The notes beneath the pieces were generated by a model. That model saw only the letters and a list, made by a program, of their open reading frames with translations. It was not told the origin of the DNA and searched no databases. Positions 33,531 through 40,995 of a stretch of DNA of 64,000 nt are shown here, piece by piece (position 1 is the stretch's first letter; each line of letters opens with the position of its first letter). The position numbers and the translations under genes are program-made. This DNA comes from Conexibacter stalactiti. GTDB taxonomy: Bacteria; Actinomycetota; Thermoleophilia; Solirubrobacterales; Solirubrobacteraceae. The stretch is from NCBI RefSeq assembly GCF_035967765.1, contig NZ_JAYWIT010000006.1; one strand, 5' to 3'.

Positions 33531-33560
33531 GTGACTCCCAGGAGTCGCAAGTGGGATATT
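33531..33560 (+). promoter_or_regulatory. Promoter GTGACT-N18-GATATT for small RNA
   Basis: GTGACT and GATATT are 18 bases apart in an AT-richer patch. Transcription would begin near 33567, just before the first hairpin of the small RNA. Each box matches consensus at four of six positions. Confidence 0.45.
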
Positions 33561-33566
33561 TTTCAA

Positions 33567-33664
33567 AGCGTGACGACTTCTCCCCCGAGGTCGTCACGGG
33601 CCACGCCGCCCCGCGTGGCTCCTGGCCGGTCGCGCTCCCCCTGGCGCGGCCGGCCCCCTTTTTT
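33567..33664 (+). ncRNA. Candidate 6C-type small RNA with terminator
   Basis: About 98 bases that fold into three consecutive hairpins with C-rich loops. The first (33570-33597) has an 11-bp stem with one G-U pair and loop TCCCCC. The second (33600-33619) has a 7-bp stem and loop CGCCCC. The third (33624-33655) has a 12-bp stem, loop TCCCCCTG and is followed by TTTTTT at 33659-33664, one of the few T-runs in the window. Hairpins with C-rich loops plus a terminator and a length near 95 bases are the marks of the actinobacterial 6C RNA. It may pair with G-rich ribosome binding sites. The third hairpin also ends the aminotransferase transcript. Confidence 0.6.
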
Positions 33665-33673
33665 CCGACTCCT

Positions 33674-34627
33674 CTAAGCCGCGAGCCGGGCGCGATCGTG
33701 CGGCGCGTCGAAGTCGAGCGCCGGCCCCCGCGGGACGATCCGCGACGGGTTGATCTGCGGATGCGTCATGTAGTAGTGGCGCTTGATGTGGTCGAGGTTC
33801 ACCGTCTCGGCGATCCCGGGCTGTTGGTAGAGGTCGCGCAGGTAGCCGTCGAGGTGCGGGTAGTCGGCGATCCGCCGCAGGTTGCACTTGAAGTGGCCGA
33901 CGTAGACGGCGTCGAAGCGCACGAGCGTGACGAACAGGCGCCAATCGGCTTCGGTGATCGCATCCCCGGTCAGGTAGCGGCGGCTGGCGAGGCGCTGCTC
34001 CAGCCACTCGAGCGTCTCGAACAGCGCCTCGAACGCCTCCTCGTAGGCCGCCTGGGTCGAGGCGAAGCCGGCGCGGTAGACGCCGTTGTTGACCGTCTCG
34101 TAGATGCGCTCGTTGAGCGCGTCGATCTCGGCCCGCAGCGGTTCGGGGTAGAGGTCTACCGCGGGATCGCCCCACTCGTCGAAGGCGCTGTTGAGCATCC
34201 GCACGATGTCGGTGCTCTCGTTGTTGACGATGCGGCCGGCCTGCTTGTCCCACAGCACCGGCACGGTCACGCGGCCGTCGAAGGCGGGGTCGCTGGCGGC
34301 GTAGGCCTCCGCGACGAAGGCGAAGCCGTTGACGGGGTCGGGCTCCTCGGGCAGGAAGCGCCAGCCGCGCGCGTCGCGCAGCGGGTCGACGACGGTCAGG
34401 CCAATCGCCTCCTCCAGCCGCTTCAGGCGGCGGACGATCAGCGTGCGCGACGCCCACGGACAGGCGAGCGAGACGTAGAGGTGGTAGCGGCCCGCGGCCG
34501 CGGGATGATCACTCGACCCGTCCGTCGTGACCCAGTCGCGGAAGCGGCTCTGCTGGCGCACGAAGGCGCCGCGCGCGTCCGCCTCCCTCGGAAACTGCAG
34601 CGCGCTGGCGGCGCCGTCGACTGACAT
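33674..34627 (-). CDS. Glutathionyl/mycothiol-dependent hydroquinone reductase (YqjG/ECM4 type)
   Basis: A 317-residue Xi-class glutathione-transferase-like protein. The catalytic cysteine lies in YVSLACPWASRT; FRDWVTTDG, TVPVLWDKQAGRIVNNES and DAVYVGHFKCNLRRI are nearly invariant. It reduces thiol-conjugated hydroquinones or chlorinated quinones. Actinobacteria usually lack glutathione, so mycothiol may be the thiol used; this is inference. The ATG at 34627 has GGGAGGT nine bases upstream. It is only 40 bases after the end of no other gene on this strand except mpaB, so the two may be co-transcribed. Confidence 0.92.
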   Translation of the reverse strand: MSVDGAASALQFPREADARGAFVRQQSRFRDWVTTDGSSDHPAAAGRYHLYVSLACPWASRTLIVRRLKRLEEAIGLTVVDPLRDARGWRFLPEEPDPVNGFAFVAEAYAASDPAFDGRVTVPVLWDKQAGRIVNNESTDIVRMLNSAFDEWGDPAVDLYPEPLRAEIDALNERIYETVNNGVYRAGFASTQAAYEEAFEALFETLEWLEQRLASRRYLTGDAITEADWRLFVTLVRFDAVYVGHFKCNLRRIADYPHLDGYLRDLYQQPGIAETVNLDHIKRHYYMTHPQINPSRIVPRGPALDFDAPHDRARLAA

Positions 34628-34667
34628 TGAGTGCGACCTCCCAAAGTCGTTGCGTATGCAACTGAGG

Positions 34668-35549
34668 CTAGCGCGCCCGTATCCGCTTCCATCCTCTGCG
34701 CGCCCGCGGCATGTAGCGGAGGTCGTGCGGCACCAGTCGGAAGGCCCCTCTCGTCACGAGCGCGAGCAGGCGCAGCAACCGCTCGTCGCGGGCGGTCCAG
34801 CGCAGACCCAGGCGCTCGCGCGCGACCGGCGGCAACGTCCCGGCCGCCACCCACATCGAGCCGCCCATCACGACCGGCCGCAGCAGCCGCCACAGCGGGC
34901 GCGGGATCGACTCGTACGGGCGGTCGACGTCCTTCAGCCGCGCGCGGTCGAGCGACCAGCGGACCGGCTCCGAGGACTCCAGCACCTCATCCACGGTTCG
35001 GTCCCAGTACTCGCGGAAGGCGGCGTAGTCGGGCGGCACCGGCCGCATCGACACGCCGTACTGCGCGTACCAGTCGATCGACTCGCGGTAGAGCTGCTCC
35101 TGCTCGGCGCGCGTCAGCGGCGTGCCGAAGCGCTCGCGCATCACGATCTGTGACTCGAAGAAGGTCGCGTGGGCCCAGTAGTAGACGTCGGGCTGGAGCG
35201 CGTGATACCGCGCGCCGTTGCCGTCGACGCCTTTGATCTCGCGGTGGTAGTCGCGGACTCTGGCGCCGGTCGCGGACGCCGCGCCGCCGTCGTAGACGAC
35301 GCCGAGGATCGGCGGCGCCGAGCGCAGCAGCCGGTTCCACGGGTTGGAGGAGTAGTCGGAGTGCTGCTCGACGCCGGCGCCGATCGCCGGGTGCATGTTC
35401 TGCAGGATGCCGGCGCGGCCGATCAGCAGCAGCCCGCGCAGGTCGCCGAAGCACTCCCACGTGAGCGAGTCGGGTCCCAGCGGCGGCGGTGCGGGCGCGG
35501 GCGTGTCGGACGCCGGCGCGTCAGCGATCTGCGAGGCGATTGACATCAT
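34668..35549 (-). CDS. Oxygenase MpaB-family protein (DUF2236)
   Basis: A 293-residue protein of the MpaB/latex-clearing oxygenase-like group. Typical segments are LLIGRAGILQNMHPAIGAGVEQHS, GARVRDYHREIKG and DVYYWAHATFFES; the histidines and arginines of these blocks are thought to bind haem in the family. Members cleave isoprenoid or polyketide side chains or are uncharacterised. The gene is leaderless: -10 box TACTCT ends eight bases before ATG 35549. A TetR operator covers its promoter, and the TetR gene is next door on the same strand. The hydroquinone reductase gene follows 40 bases downstream. Confidence 0.85.
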   Translation of the reverse strand: MMSIASQIADAPASDTPAPAPPPLGPDSLTWECFGDLRGLLLIGRAGILQNMHPAIGAGVEQHSDYSSNPWNRLLRSAPPILGVVYDGGAASATGARVRDYHREIKGVDGNGARYHALQPDVYYWAHATFFESQIVMRERFGTPLTRAEQEQLYRESIDWYAQYGVSMRPVPPDYAAFREYWDRTVDEVLESSEPVRWSLDRARLKDVDRPYESIPRPLWRLLRPVVMGGSMWVAAGTLPPVARERLGLRWTARDERLLRLLALVTRGAFRLVPHDLRYMPRARRGWKRIRAR

Positions 35550-35551
35550 GC

Positions 35552-35586
35552 GTTGTCAGAGTAGGACTGACAACGGGGTATGTCAA
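35552..35586 (-). promoter_or_regulatory. mpaB promoter overlapped by TetR-type operator
   Basis: On the minus strand TTGACA (35581-35586, perfect) and TACTCT (35558-35563) are 17 bases apart. The perfect inverted repeat GTTGTCAG-N7-CTGACAAC (35552-35574) covers the -10 box and part of the spacer. A bound repressor would block the promoter. The adjacent tetR gene product is the likely repressor. Confidence 0.75.
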
Positions 35587-35669
35587 ACGAGAGCGCGCGG
35601 AGGCGCGCGCACCGGCGGCGGGAGCCGGAGGCGGCGCGGCGAGGCGGCGGCGGCGCGCCGCGCGGGCGT

Positions 35670-36311
35670 CTACCCCTTGCGCGAGCTGACGGGCGCGGCG
35701 GCGAGGATCAGCGCGACGACGTGTGCGACCAGCCGCTCACGCGTGACGGCGATCGTGCCGTCGAGCCAGCCCGAGAAGAGGTGCGCGAGCGCGCCGACGA
35801 GCGCGACCGAGGTCAGCCGCGCGTCGAGTCTGTCGGGGCCGTCCGGCGCGCCGCCGAAGCTGGCGGCGATCTGCTCGGCGAGCAGCGCGGCGAAGCTCGG
35901 CATCAGGTCGACGCCCGCTCTCGTCAGCAGCTCGTCGGCGAAGACCTCCTCCAGCAGCACCCGGCCGCGGCGCGGATCGTCCTGCAGCAAGTCGACGAAC
36001 GCCCCCACCGCCGCGCTCGCGCTCGCCAGCGGATCAGGCGGAGCGGCCGTGACGGCGTCGGCGATCGCGACCCGCGCCTCCTCGGCGACGCGCGCGTGGA
36101 CCGCGATCAGCAGCGCGTCGCGGTCGGCGAAGCTCTCGTAGAAGTAGCGCTCGGTCAGTCCGGCGGCGCGACAGACGCCGCGCACCGTCACGCTCGCGGC
36201 GCCGCTGGTGCCGAGCAGCTCGAAGCCGGCGTCGAGCAGCTGGGCGCGGCGCGTCGCGCGCCGATCCTCCAGCGTCGTCCCACCCCAGGTTCGCTCCGCG
36301 TCAGGCGCCAC
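35670..36311 (-). CDS. TetR-family transcription regulator
   Basis: A 213-residue repressor. The helix-turn-helix is at about 20-66 (AGFELLGTSGAASVTVRGVCRAAGLTERYFYESFADRD). The C-terminal ligand domain is helical, with no family-specific motif. The start is a GTG at 36311. It lies 120 bases before mpaB on the same strand, and the inverted repeat at the mpaB promoter is its probable target. Its own promoter would overlap the divergent recD2 promoter. Confidence 0.9.
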   Translation of the reverse strand: MAPDAERTWGGTTLEDRRATRRAQLLDAGFELLGTSGAASVTVRGVCRAAGLTERYFYESFADRDALLIAVHARVAEEARVAIADAVTAAPPDPLASASAAVGAFVDLLQDDPRRGRVLLEEVFADELLTRAGVDLMPSFAALLAEQIAASFGGAPDGPDRLDARLTSVALVGALAHLFSGWLDGTIAVTRERLVAHVVALILAAAPVSSRKG

Positions 36312-36382
36312 ACCGCCATCTTCTCAGCCGCGGCTGCGCGAGCGCGACGGAAATGTGGGGTCTGCCGTCGCAAACGAGCCAC

Positions 36383-36388
36383 TAGGCT
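36383..36388 (+). promoter_or_regulatory. -10 box (TAGGCT) for leaderless recD2
   Basis: TAGGCT is eight bases before the ATG at 36397. The same hexamer stands at the same kind of place before the FAH-family gene. Confidence 0.35.
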
Positions 36389-36396
36389 GGCTGGCG

Positions 36397-38664
36397 ATGC
36401 CGTCGCCCACCGCCACCTGGCCGCCGACCGAGGGCCAGCCGTTCGCCGGCGAGGTCGTCGTCAAGGGCCAGCGCTTCGCCAACGAGGAGAACGGCTTCGC
36501 GGTGCTCGACGGCGAATGGGACGGCGAGCGGATCGTGCTCGTCGGGCCGCTCGTCCACCTCGAGCCGGGCGAGCAGGCGACCGTCGCCGGCCAGTGGGTC
36601 GTCGACCCCCGCTACGGCCCGCAGGTGAGAGTGCGCGAGGCCCATCCGCTCGTGCCGACCGACGACGACGCGGTGCTCGCCTACCTGCGCAGAGTCCGCC
36701 ACGTCGGTCCGCGCCGCGCCGCGACGCTGATGCAGCTGCTCGGCCCCGAGATCCTCACCGAGATCGACCGCAATCCGCACGACGCCTTCGTGCGTGCCGG
36801 ACTCGCGACCAAGAAGGCGCGCGAGGCCGCCAGCTCCTGGGACGCGCTGCGCGCCACGCGCGGCCTCCACCTGCTGCTCGCGCCGCACGGCCTCGCCCAC
36901 CTCGCCGGCAGGATCCACCAGCACTACGGCGCCAGCTCCTACCGCGTCGTGCGCGAGAAGCCGTACGACCTGACGAGCGTCTTCGGCGTCGGCTTCACGA
37001 CCGCGGACGCGATCGCGCGCGGGCTCGGCGCGCCGCTGGAGAGCAAGGGGCGCTCGCGCGCGGCGATCCTGCACGCGCTCACCGAAGCGGAGCGCGACGG
37101 CTCGACCTGCCAGCCGGCGGCCGCGCTGCTGCTGCGCACCCGCGAGCTGCTGAGCGGCTCCCAGCCGCCGCCGGCGACCTTCCTCGCCGAGCTGGAGAGC
37201 GACGGCGACGTCGAGCTGGCGCAGGACGACGAGGCCGTCTGGGTCTACCGCGCCGAGACGGCACGGCTGGAGCGCGAGCTGGCCGAGCGGGTCGCGGCGC
37301 TGCTCGACGGCGCGCCCTCCGACAAGCTGAGCGCGCCTGAGGAGCCGCCCGACGCGGGCGCCGCGGGCGTCGAGCTGACCGACGAGCAGTGGGCCGGCGT
37401 GCGCGGCGCCTTCCTGCAGCGGCTGTCGGTCGTGACCGGCGGGCCCGGCACCGGCAAGACCGCCTCGATCCGCATGATCGGCCAGATCGCGCGCGACCAG
37501 CGCGCGCACGTGATGCTGGTCGCGCCGACCGGGCGGGCCGCGCTGCGGATGACCGAGGCGACCGGGCTCGACGCCTCGACCGTCCACTCCGCGCTCGCGT
37601 GGATCCCCGGCGAAGGTCCGGTGCACGACGAGGAGATGCCGCTCAGAACCGACCTCGTGATCGTCGACGAGACGTCGATGGCCAACCTCGAGCTGCTCGT
37701 CACGCTGCTGCGCGCGATCGGTCCCGGCACCCACGTCGTGCTCGTCGGCGACGCCGACCAGCTCGCCCCGGTCGGCGCCGGCAAGCCGTTCGCCGAGCTG
37801 GTCGCCTCCGGCCGCGTGCCGACCGCGCGGCTGCAGCACATCTTCCGCCAGGCGGCCGGCTCGATGATCGTGCAGGGCGCGCACGCGATCCGCGTCGGCA
37901 ACGCGCCGTCGTTCGTGCGCGCGGAGGGGATGCGCCACGACCTCTTCTTCATCGCGCGGCCCGATCCGGTCGCCGCGCGCGAGGAGATCGTCTCGCTCGT
38001 CGCCGAGCGGCTGCCGAAGCACTACGGCGTCGACCCCAACGGCGACATCCAGGTCTTCGCCCCCGTCTACCGCGGCGAGCTGGGGATCGACGCGCTCAAC
38101 AGATCGCTGCGCGAGGCGCTCAACGCGGACGGGCCGGAGGTCGGCAACGGGCGGCTGCGACTCGGGGACAAGCTGATGCTCGTCGGACGCAACCTGCACG
38201 ACCTCGGCGTGATGAACGGCTCGCTGCTGCGCCTGCTGCAGGAGGTCAAGGGCTCCTCGGACAACGAGGACGAGGACGAGCCCTCCGCGGAGGAGGAGGG
38301 CGGCGCCGGCGGCGCGCGCGGCAGACGCAGAGGCGGCAGCGACGCCGGCGGCGTGCTGGTCGGCGTCGACGGCGGCGGCGTCGTGCAGATCCCGGCGGCG
38401 GAGGTCGGGCAGCTGCAGCTCGCCTACGCCTGCTCGGTCCACCGCGGCCAGGGGATCGAGCTGCCGATCGCGATCGTCGTCGCCCACCCCGCCGCGGGCG
38501 GCCGCTTCCTGCGCCGCGAGATGCTCTACACCGCGATCACCCGCTCGACGCTCGCGACGATCGTCGTCGGAACGCCCGAGATGGTGGCGCGCGCCGCCCG
38601 CACGACCGACGCCGGCCGCCGCCACAGCCGCCTCGCGCAGCGGCTCGACGAGCTGCACGCGTAG
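36397..38664 (+). CDS. recD2: RecD-like DNA helicase (RecD2/TraA group)
   Basis: A 755-residue superfamily 1B helicase. The first 100 residues form the N-terminal OB-like domain, followed by helix-hairpin-helix-like segments (RHVGPRRAATLMQLLG, VFGVGFTTADAIARGLG). The motor has Walker A GGPGTGKT, VDETSM (motif II), GDADQLAPVGAG (motif III) and YACSVHRGQGIE plus YTAITRS near the end. It unwinds DNA 5' to 3' in repair or recombination. A region at about residues 617-650 is first acidic and then arginine-rich, and is probably disordered. There is no recB or recC nearby. Confidence 0.93.
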   Translation: MPSPTATWPPTEGQPFAGEVVVKGQRFANEENGFAVLDGEWDGERIVLVGPLVHLEPGEQATVAGQWVVDPRYGPQVRVREAHPLVPTDDDAVLAYLRRVRHVGPRRAATLMQLLGPEILTEIDRNPHDAFVRAGLATKKAREAASSWDALRATRGLHLLLAPHGLAHLAGRIHQHYGASSYRVVREKPYDLTSVFGVGFTTADAIARGLGAPLESKGRSRAAILHALTEAERDGSTCQPAAALLLRTRELLSGSQPPPATFLAELESDGDVELAQDDEAVWVYRAETARLERELAERVAALLDGAPSDKLSAPEEPPDAGAAGVELTDEQWAGVRGAFLQRLSVVTGGPGTGKTASIRMIGQIARDQRAHVMLVAPTGRAALRMTEATGLDASTVHSALAWIPGEGPVHDEEMPLRTDLVIVDETSMANLELLVTLLRAIGPGTHVVLVGDADQLAPVGAGKPFAELVASGRVPTARLQHIFRQAAGSMIVQGAHAIRVGNAPSFVRAEGMRHDLFFIARPDPVAAREEIVSLVAERLPKHYGVDPNGDIQVFAPVYRGELGIDALNRSLREALNADGPEVGNGRLRLGDKLMLVGRNLHDLGVMNGSLLRLLQEVKGSSDNEDEDEPSAEEEGGAGGARGRRRGGSDAGGVLVGVDGGGVVQIPAAEVGQLQLAYACSVHRGQGIELPIAIVVAHPAAGGRFLRREMLYTAITRSTLATIVVGTPEMVARAARTTDAGRRHSRLAQRLDELHA

Positions 38665-38675
38665 ACCGCCGGCCC

Positions 38676-38694
38676 GTTACAGTGAACGGGTAAC
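38676..38694. promoter_or_regulatory. Inverted repeat GTTAC-N9-GTAAC before hydrolase-gntR unit
   Basis: A 5-bp perfect repeat with nine-base spacer in the only AT-rich patch before the UlaG-like gene. It may be the site of the GntR protein encoded in this unit, or part of the promoter (TAACAG as -10). Confidence 0.35.
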
Positions 38695-38718
38695 AGTTTT
38701 CCAACTCGGGAGCGAAAC

Positions 38719-39525
38719 ATGACGGACGGGAGCGGCGCGGTCGGGCTGACGTGGATCGGCCAGGCCGGCTACGCGATCGAAGCGCCCGGCGGAGCGCTGT
38801 GCCTGCTCGATCCGTACCTGTCCGAGTTCGCGCTCGAGGAGCTGGGTCTGCCGCGCGTCGCGCCGATCCCGCTCGACCCCGCCGCCACGCGCGCCGACGT
38901 CGTCGCGATCACCCACACCCACCACGACCACCTCGACCTGACGACGTGCAGGGCGCTGGCCGGCGCGAACCCCGCCGTGACCTTCGTCGGGCCGTCGAGC
39001 ATCGTCGCGCGGCTCCTCGGGCGCGGGATCGCGCCCGAGCGGATCGTCACGGTCGAGCGCGGCGAGAGCGTCACCGTCGGCGCCTTCACCTTCCACGGCC
39101 ACTACGCCAGACACGAGGTCGCCGGCTGGCTGACCGAGGACGCGCTCGCCTACGTCGTCGAGGTCGCCGGCACGCGGATCCTGCACAGCGGCGACACCGA
39201 GTACGACCAGCGCTGCCTCGCGGTCGCCGAGCGCGGCCCGTTCGACGTCGGCATCTTCGTCGCCAACGGCAGCGGCGGCAACATGCACGCGCTCGAAGCG
39301 GCGCTGATGGCGACTCAGCTCGCGCCGGCCGTCGCGATCCCGTGCCATTACGGGATGTGGGCGCCGGAGGCGTACGGCAGCGGCCACGCGCCCGACGGCA
39401 AGCCGACGCTCGACCCGCAGCTGTTCGCCGAGGCGTGTGCCAAGCTCGACGGGCCCGCGGTCCGGGTGCTGGAGCTGGGCGAGCGCATCGACGTGCTTCC
39501 AGCCGGGGTGACGATCGCTGCATGA
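38719..39525 (+). CDS. UlaG-like metal-dependent hydrolase
   Basis: A 268-residue metallo-beta-lactamase-fold protein. The metal motif THTHHDHLDL (HxHxDH) is intact, with HSGDTEYD and PCHYGMW giving further ligands. UlaG and relatives are lactonases acting on phosphorylated or free sugar lactones. The ATG has GGGAG six bases upstream. The last four bases overlap the start of the GntR gene. The pairing with a regulator close to that of the long sugar operon suggests a lactonase step in the same or a related pathway; this is inference. Confidence 0.85.
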   Translation: MTDGSGAVGLTWIGQAGYAIEAPGGALCLLDPYLSEFALEELGLPRVAPIPLDPAATRADVVAITHTHHDHLDLTTCRALAGANPAVTFVGPSSIVARLLGRGIAPERIVTVERGESVTVGAFTFHGHYARHEVAGWLTEDALAYVVEVAGTRILHSGDTEYDQRCLAVAERGPFDVGIFVANGSGGNMHALEAALMATQLAPAVAIPCHYGMWAPEAYGSGHAPDGKPTLDPQLFAEACAKLDGPAVRVLELGERIDVLPAGVTIAA

Positions 39526-40268
39526 CGAGGGAGCCGACCGATCCGATGACGAGCCTCAACCTCGGCCGCCATGCGGCCGCCGGCGCCCCCGGCGGCACGC
39601 CCGGTCAGCATGCGGTCAAGTTGGAGCGCAGCGTCTACTCGGGTCGCGTCGCCTCGCTGCTGCGCGAAGCGATCGTCGAAGGCGCGCTGGAGGCCGGCGC
39701 GCCGCTGGTCGAGGCGCGCCTGGCCGAGCAGCTCGCCGTCAGCCGCGGACCCGTCCGCAACGCACTGCACGTGCTCGAAGGCGAGGGGCTCGTGCGCACC
39801 CAGCCCAACGGCCGCTCGGTCGTCGTCGGCTTCTCCGGCGCCGACCTCCAGGACCTCGTCTCCGTGCGCCTGGAGCTGGAGTCGACCGCGCTGCGCCGCG
39901 GGATCGCCGCGAAGGCCGACACCGCCCCGATCCGCGCCGCCTACTCGCTCGTGCTCGACGAGGGCGCCTCGACGCAGCGCCTCGTCGACTACGACATCGA
40001 CTTCCACCGTGCGCTGCTGGAGTTCTCCGGCAGCCGCTTCCTGACGCAGGCGTGGCTCGCGCTCGCGCCCGTGATCCACACCGTCATCACGATCGGCAAC
40101 CGCCGCATGGCCGAAGCCGACCCGCACGAGAACTTCGCCCGCATCATCGCCGTCCACGAGCCGCTGGTGGAGGCGATCGAGCGCTACGACCTCAGAAGCG
40201 CGCTGAAGCTGCTCGGCGAGCAGTTCGCGGTCACGAGAGAGATGTTCGCGGAGCGGGAGACGGCGTAG
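39522..40268 (+). CDS. GntR-family regulator (FCD type), first paralogue
   Basis: A 248-residue regulator with a winged helix (LREAIVEGALEAGAPLVEARLAEQLAVSRGPVRNALHVLEGEGLV) and a helical FCD domain (DIDFHRALLEFSGSRFL, RIIAVHEPLVEAIERYD). FCD proteins bind organic acids with a metal. It begins in ATGA overlap with the hydrolase. It is strikingly like the regulator at 50880-51578, from the first 20 residues to the C-terminus, so the two arose by duplication and may share operators. Confidence 0.93.
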   Translation: MTREPTDPMTSLNLGRHAAAGAPGGTPGQHAVKLERSVYSGRVASLLREAIVEGALEAGAPLVEARLAEQLAVSRGPVRNALHVLEGEGLVRTQPNGRSVVVGFSGADLQDLVSVRLELESTALRRGIAAKADTAPIRAAYSLVLDEGASTQRLVDYDIDFHRALLEFSGSRFLTQAWLALAPVIHTVITIGNRRMAEADPHENFARIIAVHEPLVEAIERYDLRSALKLLGEQFAVTREMFAERETA

Positions 40269-40303
40269 ACATCGCCTGGGTGGCTCAGATGGCAAGGCTG
40301 GGG

Positions 40304-40324
40304 TGTGTCAGAAGGTAAGACACA
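40304..40324 (+). terminator. Small hairpin TGTGTC-N9-GACACA after gntR
   Basis: A 6-bp perfect stem with a nine-base loop 35 bases after the gntR stop in an AT-richer patch. It may end the unit; a regulator site is also possible. Confidence 0.3.
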
Positions 40325-40398
40325 TCTGTGTTGGAAGGCTAGACGGCACGGGCGCGAGAGGGCCGAGCAGCGCAGCTCGCTTCAGCCGGTCGGGTGCG

Positions 40399-40404
40399 TA
40401 CGAT
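40399..40404 (+). promoter_or_regulatory. -10 box (TACGAT) for leaderless coiled-coil gene
   Basis: TACGAT is six bases before the ATG at 40411, the same hexamer and spacing as at fdhD. Confidence 0.4.
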
Positions 40405-40410
40405 TCTCCG

Positions 40411-40995
40411 ATGCCTGACGACGCGCGCACGCCCGACCCGACCGCCCTCGACGCCGCTGCCGAACGGACCTTGCCGACCGTGCTCGGCACGCTGCTCGGC
40501 GGGCTCGCGCTCGTCGCGCTCGGCGGGCTGACCGGGGTGCTCTCGCTCGGGATCGCCGCGGTCGTCGTCGGCGCGATCGTCGCGGCCGGGGCCGGTTTCG
40601 CGCTGTTGACGCTGAGCGCGCGTGAGACGACCGCGCAGGGAACGCGGCAGGCCGCCGCCGAGGCCGAGCGGGCCGCCCGCGAGCAGCGGCTCGACGCGGA
40701 GCGGGAGCGGCTCGACACCGAACGAGCGACGCACGCCGCGGAGCGGGAGCGGGCCGACGCCGAGCGCGCGCGCCACGCCGCAGAACGCGAGCGGCTCGAC
40801 GCCGAGCGGGCCGCGCTCCACGCCGAGCGCGACAGGCTCCATGGCAAGATCGACCAGCTGGAGAGAAGGCTCACCGCGAAGGAGCGCAAGCTCGCCAGGC
40901 TGCAGGCGTTCGACGCCGAGCGCCGCACGCTGGAGCCCGCGCCGGCCGAGGATCCGATGGCCGGTCAGATGAGCTTCGACGCGGTCTCCGACTAG
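40411..40995 (+). CDS. Membrane-anchored coiled-coil protein of unknown function
   Basis: A 194-residue protein with two hydrophobic helices at about 22-40 and 44-66 and then a long charged helix (about 70-170) of repeats such as AERERLDAERA and ATHAAERERADAER. The second part is a coiled coil that would lie in the cytoplasm. The tail ends MAGQMSFDAVSD. There is no recognised family. Its stop overlaps the stop of the convergent gene by a few bases. Confidence 0.7.
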   Translation: MPDDARTPDPTALDAAAERTLPTVLGTLLGGLALVALGGLTGVLSLGIAAVVVGAIVAAGAGFALLTLSARETTAQGTRQAAAEAERAAREQRLDAERERLDTERATHAAERERADAERARHAAERERLDAERAALHAERDRLHGKIDQLERRLTAKERKLARLQAFDAERRTLEPAPAEDPMAGQMSFDAVSD

